Origin: Halomonas smyrnensis AAD6
Lineage (GTDB): Bacteria > Pseudomonadota > Gammaproteobacteria > Pseudomonadales > Halomonadaceae
Reading direction: 5' to 3'
Length of the DNA stretch: 55,899 nt
Assembly: GCF_000265245.1 (NCBI RefSeq)
Contig: NZ_AJKS02000018.1
Location: forward strand, 1-55,899
This document shows positions 17,734-27,047 of the stretch, piece by piece. Numbering within the stretch: position 1 is the stretch's first letter; each line of letters opens with the position of its first letter. Below the pieces are notes generated by a model that saw only the letters and a program-made list of their open reading frames with translations, was not told the origin of the DNA and ran no database searches. The translations under genes were made by a program, and so were the position numbers.

Positions 17734-18672
17734 TCAGCCCTGGCGCAGCTCGCTCAGCAGCGTCTCCAGCTTGCGCTGGTCGGCCATGAACTTGCGGATG
17801 CCCTCGGCCAGCTTCTCGGTGGCCATGGGGTCCTCGTTCATCGCCCAGCGGAAGTCGGCCTCGCCCTGGGGCTCCGGCGCGCGGGTCTCGGCGTCCAGCG
17901 GCGAGAGGCGGCGCTCCAGCGTGCCCTCGGTCTCGGCCAGCTCGCCGAGCAGGGCCGGGGAGATGGTCAGGCGGTCACAGCCGGCCAGGGCCTTGATCTC
18001 GCCGCTGTTGCGGAAGCTGGCGCCCATCACGATGGTCTCGTAGCCGTGGCCCTTGAAGTGCTCGTAGATGCGCTTGACCGACTGCACGCCCGGGTCGCGG
18101 TCGCCGGCGAAGTCGGCCTCTGGATCCTGGGCCTTGTGCCAGTCGAGGATGCGGCCGACGAAGGGCGACACCAGGGTCACGCCGGCATCGGCGCAGGCGC
18201 GGGCCTGGTCGAAGTTGAACATCAGCGTCAGGTTGGTGTGGATGCCCTCGCGCTCCAGCACCTGGGCGGCGCGGATGCCCTCCCAGGTGGCGGCGAGCTT
18301 GATCAGGATCCGCTTCGGGTCGACGCCATGGCGCTGGTAGCGGTCGATCAGCGAACGGGCGCGGTCCAGCGAGGCCTGGGTGTCGAAGGAGAGGCGAGCG
18401 CTGACCTCGGTGGACACGTAGCCGGGGACCAGGGCACTGATCTCGCTGCCGATGTCCACCGCCACGGCGTCCATGGCGTCGTCGATATCGGTGGCCTGGC
18501 GGGCGATCTCGGCCAGCCGGGCGCGGCGGCCCTCCTGCTGGGCGGCCTGCAGGATCAGCGAGGGATTGGTGGTCGCATCGGTGGGCTGGAAGCGACGGAT
18601 CGCCTCGATGTCGCCGGTGTCGGCCACCACCGTGGTCATGCCTTTGAGTTGCGTCAGCAGGTCGTCTGCCAT
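17734..18672 (-). CDS. tal: Transaldolase
   Basis: 312 residues, typical of class TalB enzymes. It transfers a dihydroxyacetone unit between sedoheptulose-7-phosphate and glyceraldehyde-3-phosphate in the pentose phosphate pathway. The Schiff-base lysine lies in [13 protein letters not shown]. Other matches are [10 protein letters not shown] near the N-terminus, [23 protein letters not shown] and [14 protein letters not shown] 18672 has GGAGG about 12 bases upstream. The frame runs on upstream without a stop, but that extension is antisense to the bcr gene and is not coding. It is divergent from the exporter, with a 129-bp shared promoter region. Confidence 0.95.
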   Translation of the reverse strand: MADDLLTQLKGMTTVVADTGDIEAIRRFQPTDATTNPSLILQAAQQEGRRARLAEIARQATDIDDAMDAVAVDIGSEISALVPGYVSTEVSARLSFDTQASLDRARSLIDRYQRHGVDPKRILIKLAATWEGIRAAQVLEREGIHTNLTLMFNFDQARACADAGVTLVSPFVGRILDWHKAQDPEADFAGDRDPGVQSVKRIYEHFKGHGYETIVMGASFRNSGEIKALAGCDRLTISPALLGELAETEGTLERRLSPLDAETRAPEPQGEADFRWAMNEDPMATEKLAEGIRKFMADQRKLETLLSELRQG

Positions 18673-18801
18673 GGGTCCTGAATCCTCCGTGTGTCGAGGG
18701 TCCACTCTATCAAGCACAGGGGGATGAAATACAGACGCACGGCATCGGCCAGTGAGGTGCGTTATCATTAGCGCCCTCGTGGAAATCCCTTTGGAGGTCG
18801 C

Positions 18802-19986
18802 TTGAGACTGAACGCCCGACGGGTGGCCCTGCTGGTCGCCACCAATACCGCCCTGGCGCCCTTCGCCATCGATGCCTACCTGCCCGCCATGCCCGCGCTG
18901 GCCGATACGGTGGGGGCGAGCATCCATCATACCGAGCTGTCGATCAGCCTGTTCCTGTTCGGCTTCGCCATCGGCCAGCTGGTCGGCGGGCCGATGTCCG
19001 ATCGCCTGGGGCGCCGGCCGGTGCTGCTCACCGGGCTGGTGATCTTCCTGCTGGCCAGCCTGATGATCATGCGCGTCGACACGCTCGGCGAGCTGTTGAC
19101 CTGGCGCTTCGTGCAGGCCCTGGGCGGCGGCGCCTGCGTGGTCAACTCCGCGGCCATCGTGCGCGACTGCTTCAGCGGGCGCGAGGCGGCCAAGGTGATG
19201 TCGACCATGGCGATGATCCTGATGCTGGCCCCGCTGGTGGCGCCGGCGGTGGGCAGCGGCCTGCTCTACCTGGCGGACTGGTGGCTGATCTTCGCCTTCC
19301 TGGCGGTCTATGCGGCCTTCCTGCTGTGGCTGATGGGGACCCGCCTGCCGGAGACCCGGCCAGCCGATGCGCCGATCGCCTCGGCCGGCCAGGTGCTGCG
19401 CAACTATGCCAGCGTGCTGCGTCATCGCGAGGCCATGGGCTATGTGCTGTCGGTGGCGTCGACCTTCTCCGGGATGTTCGCCTTCATCACCGCCTCGCCG
19501 TTTCTCTACATGACCCACTACGGGGTCTCGCCGGCGGTCTATCCGGTGGTGTTCGGCGCCAACGTGGTGGTGATGGCGCTGTCGAACCGCCTCAATATCC
19601 GTCTGCTGAGCCGGCGCACGCCCCAGCAGAACATGCGCCTGGGGCTCGGCGTGCAGTGCGGCGTGGCGCTGGCGCTGGTGACGCTGGTGGCGACCGGGAT
19701 GGACTCGCTGTTCACGGTGGTGCCGCTGATCATGCTGTTCATGGGCATGGTCGGGCTGATCACGCCCAACGCCATGGCCTCGCTGCTCGAACACTTCAGC
19801 CACATGAGTGCCACCGCCACCGCGCTGCTGGGCTGCATCCAGTTCACCAGCGGCGCCCTGGCCGGGGTGGTGGTCAGCGCCTTCGAGGTCGACAGTGCCT
19901 GGCCCATGGTGCTGACCATGCTGACGGTGTCGCTGGTCGGCAACCTGGCCCTGCGCGGCCTGGTGGGGCGCGCCGCCCTGAACTGA
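18802..19986 (+). CDS. bcr: Bcr/CflA family multidrug efflux MFS transporter
   Basis: 394 residues and about 12 transmembrane segments. Family signatures are the N-terminal [20 protein letters not shown] motif A between TM2 and TM3 ([15 protein letters not shown]) and the TM4 region [20 protein letters not shown]. Members export bicyclomycin, chloramphenicol or sulphonamides by proton antiport; the substrate here is unknown. The start is TTG 18802, four bases after a GGAGG; no nearby ATG gives a complete first helix. Confidence 0.85.
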   Translation: MRLNARRVALLVATNTALAPFAIDAYLPAMPALADTVGASIHHTELSISLFLFGFAIGQLVGGPMSDRLGRRPVLLTGLVIFLLASLMIMRVDTLGELLTWRFVQALGGGACVVNSAAIVRDCFSGREAAKVMSTMAMILMLAPLVAPAVGSGLLYLADWWLIFAFLAVYAAFLLWLMGTRLPETRPADAPIASAGQVLRNYASVLRHREAMGYVLSVASTFSGMFAFITASPFLYMTHYGVSPAVYPVVFGANVVVMALSNRLNIRLLSRRTPQQNMRLGLGVQCGVALALVTLVATGMDSLFTVVPLIMLFMGMVGLITPNAMASLLEHFSHMSATATALLGCIQFTSGALAGVVVSAFEVDSAWPMVLTMLTVSLVGNLALRGLVGRAALN

Positions 19987-20085
19987 GTCGTCCTGCCGCT
20001 CCGGCCCGCCCGGGCCGGGGCTCTCTTGCCCGTCGCCGGGCCCTTCGTCTCCGTCTGCCGACACCGATGTCGGCCATCGAGCTCG

Positions 20086-20104
20086 CTTGTCATGAAGCTG
20101 TCAT
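20086..20104 (+). promoter_or_regulatory. Pho box (PhoB-binding site) upstream of pstS
   Basis: CTTGTCAT-GAA-GCTGTCAT matches the two 7-bp CTGTCAT half-sites at 11-bp spacing of the PhoB consensus, 63 bp before the pstS ATG. A plausible -10 (TGTGTATCG) lies about one and a half helical turns downstream. Expected effect: induction of the pst operon under phosphate limitation. Confidence 0.85.
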
Positions 20105-20166
20105 TTTCGTGGGGCATCTTGTGTATCGCGAAAGGATGATCACTTCCCCGAACAGGAGCTCTCTCC

Positions 20167-21180
20167 ATGAACCGCATCCTCAAGACCACTGCCATCGCTG
20201 CCGCCGTCATGGGCGTCGTCGGTGTCGCCCAGGCCCGCGATCAGGTGCGCATCGTCGGCTCCAGTACCGTCTACCCGTTTGCCAGCTACGTGGCCGAGGA
20301 ATTCGGTGCCACCACCGACTTCCCGACGCCGGTCATCGAGTCCACCGGCTCCGGCGGCGGCGCGCGTCTGTTCTGCAACGGCATCGGCGAGGGGACTCCT
20401 GACATCACCAACGCCTCGCGTCGCATGAAGCCCTCCGAGTTCGAGCGCTGCGTCGAGAACGGCGTGACCGACATCACCGAGGCCTTCATCGGCTACGACG
20501 GCATCGCCTTCGCCCAGTCCAACGAAAACGACGCGATGGACGTGACCCTCGAGCAGATCTTCCTGGCCCTGGCCGCCCAGGTGCCGGTCGACGGCGAGCT
20601 GGTCGACAACCCCTACACCCAGTGGAACGAGATCGATGATTCGCTGCCGGCCCGCGAGATCGCCGTCTACGGTCCGCCCACCACCTCCGGCACCCGTGAC
20701 GCCTTCGAGGAGCTGGTGATGGAAGCCGCCTCCGAGGAGATGGACGCCTACGGCGGTGAGGGCTACACCGACATCCGCACCGACGGTGCCTTCATCGACG
20801 CCGGCGAGAACGACAACCTGATCGTCCAGCGCCTGGCCGAGAACACCGAGGCCTTCGGCATCTTCGGCTACTCCTTCCTGGAAGAGAACTCCGACAGCAT
20901 GATGGGCTCCAGCATCGACGGCGTCGCGCCGACCCCGGATGCCATCGGCAGCGGCGACTACCCGGTGTCTCGCTCCATGTTCTTCTACGTGAAGAACCAG
21001 CACGCCGACGAGGTCCCGGCGATGAACGAATACGCCAACCTGTTCATGAGCGAGCAGATGATCGGTGATCTGGGCTACCTCAAGGGCATCGGCCTGATCC
21101 CGGCGCCGGAAGAGATGCGCGCCGAGGCTCGCAGCGCGGTCGAGAACCACGAGACGCTCGAGCTGGCCGACCTCAAGTAA
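20167..21180 (+). CDS. pstS: Phosphate ABC transporter substrate-binding protein
   Basis: 337 residues with a Sec signal peptide (KTTAIAAAVMGVVGVAQA, cut near residue 24). The mature protein opens RDQVRIVGSSTVYPFASYVAEEFG, a phosphate-contacting loop of the PstS family, and contains ESTGSGGGARLFC and GPPTTSGTRDAFEEL. It binds inorganic phosphate in the periplasm for PstCA. It resembles the larger-loop PstS group common in marine gammaproteobacteria. A Pho box lies upstream and a strong intergenic hairpin downstream. Confidence 0.95.
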   Translation: MNRILKTTAIAAAVMGVVGVAQARDQVRIVGSSTVYPFASYVAEEFGATTDFPTPVIESTGSGGGARLFCNGIGEGTPDITNASRRMKPSEFERCVENGVTDITEAFIGYDGIAFAQSNENDAMDVTLEQIFLALAAQVPVDGELVDNPYTQWNEIDDSLPAREIAVYGPPTTSGTRDAFEELVMEAASEEMDAYGGEGYTDIRTDGAFIDAGENDNLIVQRLAENTEAFGIFGYSFLEENSDSMMGSSIDGVAPTPDAIGSGDYPVSRSMFFYVKNQHADEVPAMNEYANLFMSEQMIGDLGYLKGIGLIPAPEEMRAEARSAVENHETLELADLK

Positions 21181-21205
21181 GCAGGGCCGGGCCTTCGCCC
21201 TGTCA

Positions 21206-21232
21206 CGGCCGGCAGCCAGGAGCTGCCGGCCG
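21206..21232 (+). terminator. Attenuating hairpin between pstS and pstC
   Basis: CGGCCGGCAGC (21206-21216) pairs perfectly with GCTGCCGGCCG (21222-21232) across a 5-base loop. There is no T-run. Such hairpins after the binding-protein gene typically protect its mRNA and lower expression of the downstream permease genes. Confidence 0.6.
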
Positions 21233-21297
21233 GTGCACGTTCCGCCGGCTCACCGGCCTCGCCGGTCCCCGCGGATTCATTCAGACGAGAGTCAACT

Positions 21298-22554
21298 ATG
21301 CAGACCAACCAAATCCTCGCTCTGTTCTGCGGCACCCTGCTGGTGCTGGGTCTGATAGCCTATTTCCTGGGGCGGGCCAAGGCCTCCAGGGTGCGCGCCG
21401 CCGGCGCCGCCATGCACGCCCAGCCCGACCAATATGCCTGGTTCAGCGTGCTGTCCAGCGCCGGCCCGGCCATCGCCGTCGGCGTGGTGGGCGCGTTCGC
21501 CATGCTGCTCCTGGGCGCCGAGATTCCCACGCTGTATCTGCTGGCCGCCAGCCTGGTCGTCGGCTGCGCCGGTCTGGCCATGGGCATCGCCCTGGTGCGT
21601 CCGGACTTTCATGCGCGCAAGGCCATCGAGAGCGTCATCCGCTTCTTCCTGGCCGGCGCCGCCCTGATCTCGATCTTCACCACCTTCGGGATCCTGATCT
21701 CCATCGTGGGAGAGGCCATCCGCTTCTTCCAGATGCAGAGCTTCTGGGACTTCATTACCGGCACCACCTGGAATCCGGGTGCGAGCTTCCTCGCCGCCGC
21801 GGGCCGAGCGGAGGAGGGGGCAAGCGCCGCCCAGTTCGGTTCGATTCCGCTGTTCGCCGGTACCTTCATGATCACCGCCATCGCCATGCTGGTGGCGATT
21901 CCGGTCGGCCTGCTGTCGGCCATCTACATGGCCGAGTTCGCCCCGCAGCGAGTGCGCACCCTGGCCAAGCCGGTGCTCGAGGTCCTGGCCGGCATCCCGA
22001 CCGTGGTCTACGGCTTCTTCGCCGCCATCACCGTGGCGCCGATCATCGTCGACGTGGCCGGGTTCTTCGGCATCGATGCCTCGTTCAACAACGCCCTGGC
22101 CCCCGGCATCGTGATGGGCATCATGATCATCCCCTTCATCTCCTCGCTGTCCGACGACGTCATCAACTCGGTGCCGGACAGCATGCGTCAGGGGTCGCTG
22201 GCGCTGGGCATGACCAAGGGCGAGACCATCCGCGACGTGGTGGTCCCGGCGGCCCTGCCGGGCATCATCTCGGCCTCGCTGCTGGCGGTGTCCCGGGCGC
22301 TGGGCGAGACCATGATCGTGGTCATGGCCGCCGGCATGCGCCCCAACCTCACGGCCAACCCGTTCGAGGACATGACCACGGTGACGGTGCGCATCGTCGC
22401 CGCCCTGACCGGCGACCAGGAATTCGCCAGCGCCGAGACGCTGTCGGCCTTCGCCCTGGGCCTGGTGCTGTTCGTGGTGACCCTGTCGCTGAATCTGGTC
22501 TCGGTGATCATGATTCGCCGGTTCCGCGAGAAGTACCGGATCAACAACCTTTAA
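21298..22554 (+). CDS. pstC: Phosphate ABC transporter permease PstC
   Basis: 418 residues, longer than E. coli PstC because of an N-terminal extension with two to three extra helices (residues ~1-100). The core permease begins near FAGTFMITAIAMLVAIPVGLLSAIYMAEF. The cytosolic coupling loop is ALGMTKGETIRDVVVPAALPGIISA, which docks to PstB. It forms the inner-membrane channel with PstA. It follows pstS by 117 bp and precedes pstA by 18 bp. Confidence 0.93.
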   Translation: MQTNQILALFCGTLLVLGLIAYFLGRAKASRVRAAGAAMHAQPDQYAWFSVLSSAGPAIAVGVVGAFAMLLLGAEIPTLYLLAASLVVGCAGLAMGIALVRPDFHARKAIESVIRFFLAGAALISIFTTFGILISIVGEAIRFFQMQSFWDFITGTTWNPGASFLAAAGRAEEGASAAQFGSIPLFAGTFMITAIAMLVAIPVGLLSAIYMAEFAPQRVRTLAKPVLEVLAGIPTVVYGFFAAITVAPIIVDVAGFFGIDASFNNALAPGIVMGIMIIPFISSLSDDVINSVPDSMRQGSLALGMTKGETIRDVVVPAALPGIISASLLAVSRALGETMIVVMAAGMRPNLTANPFEDMTTVTVRIVAALTGDQEFASAETLSAFALGLVLFVVTLSLNLVSVIMIRRFREKYRINNL

Positions 22555-22572
22555 CGCTGGGAGCTTTTTCCG

Positions 22573-23739
22573 ATGAGCCAATCCTTCGACGAGATCAGCG
22601 CCCAGCTCCGGCGTCGTCACCGCAAGTCCGCGCGCCTGAAGTGGATGTCCATGGGGGCCCTGGGCCTGGCCGGGCTGTTCCTGGTGCTGTTCTTCACCGA
22701 CATGATGATCAAGGGCCTGCCGGCCTTTCAGCAGGCCCAGATCCAGGTCGAGGTCGACTACAGCGAGCAGGCCAGCCAGCTGCCGCTGGCCGCCGTCCAG
22801 GAGGACGTGCGCCCGCTGGTCAGCCGCGGCTACCTGCGCCTGATTCCCGGCCGCATGGAAGACAACGCCGAGCTGCTCGGCACCACGCGCATGGAGTGGG
22901 TGCTGGCCGACAGCCAGGTCGATCAGTACCTCAAGGGGCATCACACCCGCCTGAGCGACAGCGAGCAGGAGGTGGTGGACCGGCTGCAGGCCGAGGGCCG
23001 CGCCGAGCTGCGCTTCAACACCACCTTCTTCACCAGCGGCGATTCCAAGATGCCGGAGCTCGCCGGCATCGCCTCGGCGGCCATGGGCACGGTGATGACC
23101 CTGCTGGTGACGCTGGCGGTGTCCTTCCCGATCGGCGTGATGACCGCGGTGTACCTCGAGGAATTCGCCCCGGACAACCGCTTCACCCAGCTGATCGAGA
23201 TCAACATCAACAACCTGGCGGCGATCCCCTCGATCCTGTTCGGTCTGCTGGGCCTGGCGATCTTCATCAATTTCTTCGGCGTGCCGCGCTCCTCGCCGGT
23301 GGTCGGCGGCCTGACGCTGGCGCTGATGACGCTGCCGGTGATCATCATCTCCACCCGCACCGCGCTGCGCAGCGTGCCGGATTCCATCCGCCACGCCGCC
23401 TTCGGGGTCGGCTGCTCGCGCTGGCAGGTGGTGCGCGACCATGTCCTGCCGCTGGCCCTGCCGGGCATCATGACCGGCTCGATCATCGGCCTGGCCCAGG
23501 CCATGGGCGAGACCGCGCCGCTGATCATCGTCGGCATGGTGGCCTTCATTCCCGACGTCGCCGCGTCCTTCAGCGAGGCGGCCACGGTGCTGCCGGCGCA
23601 GATCTTCACCTGGGCGGGTGAGCCCGAGCGCGCCTTTATCGAGAAGACATCGGGAGGCATTCTGGTGCTGCTGGCCGTGCTGATCTCTCTCAACGCCACC
23701 GCCGTGGTGCTGCGCAAGAAATTCGAGCGTCGCTGGTAA
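22573..23739 (+). CDS. pstA: Phosphate ABC transporter permease PstA
   Basis: 388 residues. One N-terminal helix (MGALGLAGLFLVLFFTDMMI) is followed by a ~110-residue periplasmic insertion. The permease core then starts at ASAAMGTVMTLLVTLAVSFP, with the coupling loop GVGCSRWQVVRDHVLPLALPGI. The large insertion is common in this PstA subgroup and absent from E. coli PstA. It pairs with PstC. GGGAG upstream of ATG 22573 is a good ribosome-binding site. Confidence 0.93.
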   Translation: MSQSFDEISAQLRRRHRKSARLKWMSMGALGLAGLFLVLFFTDMMIKGLPAFQQAQIQVEVDYSEQASQLPLAAVQEDVRPLVSRGYLRLIPGRMEDNAELLGTTRMEWVLADSQVDQYLKGHHTRLSDSEQEVVDRLQAEGRAELRFNTTFFTSGDSKMPELAGIASAAMGTVMTLLVTLAVSFPIGVMTAVYLEEFAPDNRFTQLIEININNLAAIPSILFGLLGLAIFINFFGVPRSSPVVGGLTLALMTLPVIIISTRTALRSVPDSIRHAAFGVGCSRWQVVRDHVLPLALPGIMTGSIIGLAQAMGETAPLIIVGMVAFIPDVAASFSEAATVLPAQIFTWAGEPERAFIEKTSGGILVLLAVLISLNATAVVLRKKFERRW

Positions 23740-23769
23740 GTCCCGCGGCCAGACACAGGATATGCCAAG

Positions 23770-24615
23770 ATGAACATTCACGTTTCCGAGCGGAAGATGG
23801 GCCCCATGAGCGGACACAGTGCCGGTGAACCGGTGGTACGCAACGAGAACGCCAATCACGAGCTGAGCGTGCGAGTGCGCGACCTGAACCTCTGGTATGG
23901 CGACAACCAGGCCCTCAAGAACATCAACGTCGACGTCTTCCAGAAGAACGTCACGGCGCTGATCGGGCCGTCCGGCTGCGGCAAGTCGACCTTCCTGCGT
24001 TGCCTCAACCGCATGAACGACCTGATCCCCAGCGTGCGCATCGAGGGCCTGATCTCGATGGACGGTCGCGACGTCAACGAGCCCAAGATGGACGAGGTGG
24101 CCCTGCGACGCCGGGTCGGCATGGTGTTCCAGAAGCCGAATCCCTTCCCCAAGTCGATCTACGACAACGTCGCCTACGCGCCGCGCATGCACGACCTGGT
24201 GAGCCGCAAGGCCGACGTCGACGAGCTGGTGGAGCGCGCGCTGCGTGACGCCGGCCTGTGGGAAGAGGTCAAGGACAAGCTCTACGAGCCCGGCACCTCG
24301 CTGTCCGGCGGCCAGCAGCAGCGCCTGTGCATCGCCCGGGCCATCGCGGTCCAGCCCGAGGTCATCCTGATGGACGAGCCGACCTCGGCCCTGGACCCGA
24401 TCTCCACGGCGACCATCGAGGACCTGATGGACAAGCTGAAGCAGCAGTTCACCATCATCACCGTGACTCACAACATGCAGCAGGCCGCGCGGGTCGCCGA
24501 CTACACCGCCTTCTTCCACCTGGGCGAGCTGATCGAGTACAACGATACCCAGACCATGTTCTCCAACCCGGCCACCAAGAAGGCCGAGGACTACATCACC
24601 GGCCGCTACGGCTAA
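23770..24615 (+). CDS. pstB: Phosphate ABC transporter ATP-binding protein PstB
   Basis: 281 residues. Walker A is GPSGCGKST (residues 66-74), the ABC signature is [14 protein letters not shown], Walker B is [13 protein letters not shown], and the switch histidine is in [12 protein letters not shown]. It energises PstCA. The first ~30 residues form an extension before the usual family start ([19 protein letters not shown]). In many relatives phoU follows; here the operon ends at a terminator with no phoU in the window. Confidence 0.96.
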   Translation: MNIHVSERKMGPMSGHSAGEPVVRNENANHELSVRVRDLNLWYGDNQALKNINVDVFQKNVTALIGPSGCGKSTFLRCLNRMNDLIPSVRIEGLISMDGRDVNEPKMDEVALRRRVGMVFQKPNPFPKSIYDNVAYAPRMHDLVSRKADVDELVERALRDAGLWEEVKDKLYEPGTSLSGGQQQRLCIARAIAVQPEVILMDEPTSALDPISTATIEDLMDKLKQQFTIITVTHNMQQAARVADYTAFFHLGELIEYNDTQTMFSNPATKKAEDYITGRYG

Positions 24616-24637
24616 GCGCCACGCGCGTGTGACGGTT

Positions 24638-24666
24638 CGACGGGGAGGCCAGTGGCCTCCCCGTCG
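24638..24666 (+). terminator. pst operon terminator
   Basis: CGACGGGGAGGCC (24638-24650) pairs with GGCCTCCCCGTCG (24654-24666) across a 3-base loop, 23 bp after the pstB stop and just before the GAPDH promoter elements. Confidence 0.75.
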
Positions 24667-24676
24667 TCGTTTGCGG

Positions 24677-24694
24677 CTGTCATCGAGGTGTCAT
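24677..24694 (+). promoter_or_regulatory. Pho box upstream of the GAPDH-arsJ operon
   Basis: CTGTCAT-CGAG-GTGTCAT has one complete and one 6/7 half-site at the exact 11-bp PhoB spacing, 70 bp before the GAPDH ATG and after the pst terminator. It implies phosphate-starvation control of the arsenate detoxification genes. Confidence 0.7.
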
Positions 24695-24702
24695 CGATCT
24701 CG

Positions 24703-24728
24703 AATATATATGGTTTGTCATATATATT
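24703..24728. promoter_or_regulatory. Perfect AT-rich palindrome, likely ArsR operator
   Basis: AATATATATG (24703-24712) and CATATATATT (24719-24728) are perfect inverted repeats around a 6-base spacer. This is the only AT-rich block in the area. ArsR-family operators are typically such AT-rich dyads, and an arsR gene lies 3.6 kb downstream. The TATATA inside the left arm sits where a PhoB-dependent -10 box would be, so ArsR binding would block the promoter. Confidence 0.65.
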
Positions 24729-24763
24729 GGCGACGACATCATTCACGATCAGGAGAGCGACCC

Positions 24764-25810
24764 ATGACCCTGTCCATCGGCATCAACGGCTTCGGCCGCA
24801 TCGGCCGTCTCGCGCTGCGCAGCCTGTGGCCGCGCGTCGAGGCCGGCGAGGTGGTCATCGCACGCCTCAACGACCCGGGCGGCGACGCCGCCACCTTCGC
24901 CCACCTGCTGGAATTCGACTCGGTGCACGGCCACTGGTCCCCGGGGCAGGGCATCCAGGCCGAGGCCGAGGCGCTGGTGATCGACGGCCGACGCATCGCC
25001 TTCAGCGGCCATGACACCATCGCCGCCGCCGACTGGTCCGGCTGCGACGTGGCCCTGGAGTGCTCCGGCCACATGAAGACCACCGACAAGCTCCAGGCCT
25101 ACCTCGACCAGGGCGTGGACCGGGTGGTGGTCAGCGCGCCGGTCAAGGAGGACGGCGTGCTCAACGTGGTGATGGGCGTCAACGACGGCGCCTTCGATCC
25201 CGCTCGCCATCGCATCGTCACCGCCGCGAGCTGCACCACCAACTGCCTGGCCCCGGTGGTCAAGGTGATTCAGGAGACCTTCGGCATCCGCCACGGCTCC
25301 ATGACCACGGTGCACGACATCACCAACACCCAGACCATCCTCGACGCCCCCCACAAGGACCTGCGTCGCGCCCGGGCCTGCGGCATGAGCCTGATCCCGA
25401 CCACCACCGGCTCGGCCAAGGCCATCACCGCCATCTTCCCCGAGCTCGAGGGCAAGCTGAACGGCCATGCCGTCCGCGTGCCGCTGGCCAACGCCTCGCT
25501 GACCGATATGGTCTTCGAGCTCGAGCGCGAGACCACGGTGGAGGCGGTCAATGCGGCGCTCAAGGCCGCGGCGGAGGGCCCGCTCGCCGGCATCCTCGGC
25601 TATGAGGCGCGCCCGCTGGTCTCCATCGACTATCGCACCGACCCGCGCAGCGCCATCGTCGACGCCCCGTCCACCATGGTGGTCAACGGCACCCAGCTGA
25701 AGCTCTACGCCTGGTACGACAACGAGTGGGGCTACGCCAACCGCACCGTCGAGCTGGCGCTCAAGGCAGGACGAGCGACGGTCGGCAGGGAGTCGACGGC
25801 CGATGTCTGA
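24764..25810 (+). CDS. ArsJ-associated glyceraldehyde-3-phosphate dehydrogenase
   Basis: 348 residues. It has the Rossmann start [15 protein letters not shown], the catalytic cysteine in AASCTTNC (Cys157), His184 in TVHDITNTQ and the C-terminal [11 protein letters not shown]. In ars operons a dedicated GAPDH uses arsenate in place of phosphate to form 1-arseno-3-phosphoglycerate, which ArsJ then exports. The adjacent arsJ, overlapping by 8 bp, assigns this copy to that role rather than glycolysis. ATG 24764 follows AGGAGAG. An upstream in-frame start would run through the operator region and is rejected. Confidence 0.9.
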   Translation: MTLSIGINGFGRIGRLALRSLWPRVEAGEVVIARLNDPGGDAATFAHLLEFDSVHGHWSPGQGIQAEAEALVIDGRRIAFSGHDTIAAADWSGCDVALECSGHMKTTDKLQAYLDQGVDRVVVSAPVKEDGVLNVVMGVNDGAFDPARHRIVTAASCTTNCLAPVVKVIQETFGIRHGSMTTVHDITNTQTILDAPHKDLRRARACGMSLIPTTTGSAKAITAIFPELEGKLNGHAVRVPLANASLTDMVFELERETTVEAVNAALKAAAEGPLAGILGYEARPLVSIDYRTDPRSAIVDAPSTMVVNGTQLKLYAWYDNEWGYANRTVELALKAGRATVGRESTADV

Positions 25811-27029
25811 GGTCATCGCCCGGCTGAAGGCGTTGCCCTTCGAGGTGCGCCAGTATCTGCTGATCACCGGCAACTACTGGGCCTTCACCCTCACCGACGG
25901 TGCCCTGCGCATGCTGGTGGTGCTGCATTTCCACCAGCTGGGCTACTCGCCGCTGGAGGTGGCACTGCTGTTCCTCTTCTACGAGGCCTTCGGCGTGATC
26001 ACCAACCTGGTGGGCGGCTGGCTCGGGGCGAGGCTCGGGCTGAACCGCACCATGAACATGGGGCTAGGGCTGCAGATCGTGGCGCTGGCCATGCTGATGG
26101 TGCCGGCCACGGCGCTGACGGTGCCCTGGGTCATGGCCGCCCAGGCGCTGTCGGGGATCGCCAAGGACCTCAACAAGATGAGCGCCAAGAGCGCGGTCAA
26201 GGTGCTGGTGCCCAAGGACAGCCCCAGTGCCGGCTCCGCGCTCTATCGCTGGGTGGCGATCCTGACCGGCTCCAAGAACGCGCTCAAGGGCGCCGGCTTC
26301 TTCCTGGGCGGGGTGCTGCTGACCCTGATCGGCTTCCGTGGCGCCGTGATCGCCATGGCGCTGATGCTGGCGGGCGTGCTGGTGCTGTCGCTCGTGCGGC
26401 TCAAGGCCGATCTGGGGCGGCAGAAGCGCAAGCCGGCGTTCGGCGAGATGTTCTCCACCTCGAAGGCGATCAACGTCCTGTCGGCGGCTCGCCTGTGCCT
26501 GTTTGCCTCGCGGGATGTCTGGTTCGTGGTGGCCTTGCCGGTCTTCCTCTACGACCAGCATGGCTGGAGCCACTGGACCGTGGGCGGCCTGCTGGCGCTG
26601 TGGGTGATCGGCTACGGGGGCGTCCAGACCCAGGCGCCGCGCCTGACCGGCCTGGTCAAGGGCGGCGCTCGGGGGATCACCGCCTTCTGGGCCCTGGCGT
26701 TGGCCGGCCTGCCGGCCCTGCTGGCGCTGCTGCCGCTGGCCCAGGTGGGTTGGCTGGTGGTGGGGCTGCTCGCCTTCGGCGTGCTGTTCGCGGTCAACTC
26801 GAGCTGGCACAGCTACCTGATCGTCCACTATGCCCGCGCCGACGGGGTCTCCATGGACGTGGGCTTCTACTACATGGCCAACGCCATGGGCCGCCTCGCC
26901 GGCACGCTGCTCTCCGGCTGGGTCTACCAGGCCTTCGGGCTCGCCGCCTGCCTCGGGATCTCGTCCGCCCTGGTGGCCGCCAGTGCGCTGATGGCCCTGG
27001 CCCTGCCGCGGGAGGCCACGCCCCGCTGA
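25803..27029 (+). CDS. arsJ: Organoarsenical effux MFS transporter ArsJ
   Basis: 408 residues and about 12 transmembrane helices. The opening [29 protein letters not shown] and the cytosolic segment [20 protein letters not shown] are characteristic of ArsJ. The protein exports 1-arseno-3-phosphoglycerate made by the co-transcribed GAPDH; that compound then breaks down to arsenate outside the cell. It overlaps the GAPDH gene by 8 bp (translational coupling). It converges on the next MFS gene, with a hairpin across the stop. Confidence 0.9.
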   Translation: MSEVIARLKALPFEVRQYLLITGNYWAFTLTDGALRMLVVLHFHQLGYSPLEVALLFLFYEAFGVITNLVGGWLGARLGLNRTMNMGLGLQIVALAMLMVPATALTVPWVMAAQALSGIAKDLNKMSAKSAVKVLVPKDSPSAGSALYRWVAILTGSKNALKGAGFFLGGVLLTLIGFRGAVIAMALMLAGVLVLSLVRLKADLGRQKRKPAFGEMFSTSKAINVLSAARLCLFASRDVWFVVALPVFLYDQHGWSHWTVGGLLALWVIGYGGVQTQAPRLTGLVKGGARGITAFWALALAGLPALLALLPLAQVGWLVVGLLAFGVLFAVNSSWHSYLIVHYARADGVSMDVGFYYMANAMGRLAGTLLSGWVYQAFGLAACLGISSALVAASALMALALPREATPR

Positions 27030-27039
27030 GGTCGGGGCG
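27019..27039. terminator. Hairpin at the arsJ stop codon
   Basis: CGCCCCG (27019-27025) and CGGGGCG (27033-27039) form a short stem with a 7-base loop that includes the arsJ stop. It lies between convergent genes and is probably a weak terminator for both. Confidence 0.5.
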
Positions 27040-27047
27040 CGAGCCGC

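Noticed and set aside
18673..20064. N-terminal extension of the transaldolase frame
   Set aside because: The extra residues are antisense to bcr, Gln/His/Arg-rich, and absent from any transaldolase. A good ribosome-binding site precedes ATG 18672.
21292..24519. A 1075-codon minus-strand open frame across pstC, pstA and pstB
   Set aside because: Same GC shadow effect; the composition is His/Gln/Asp-rich and three recognisable pst genes occupy the other strand.
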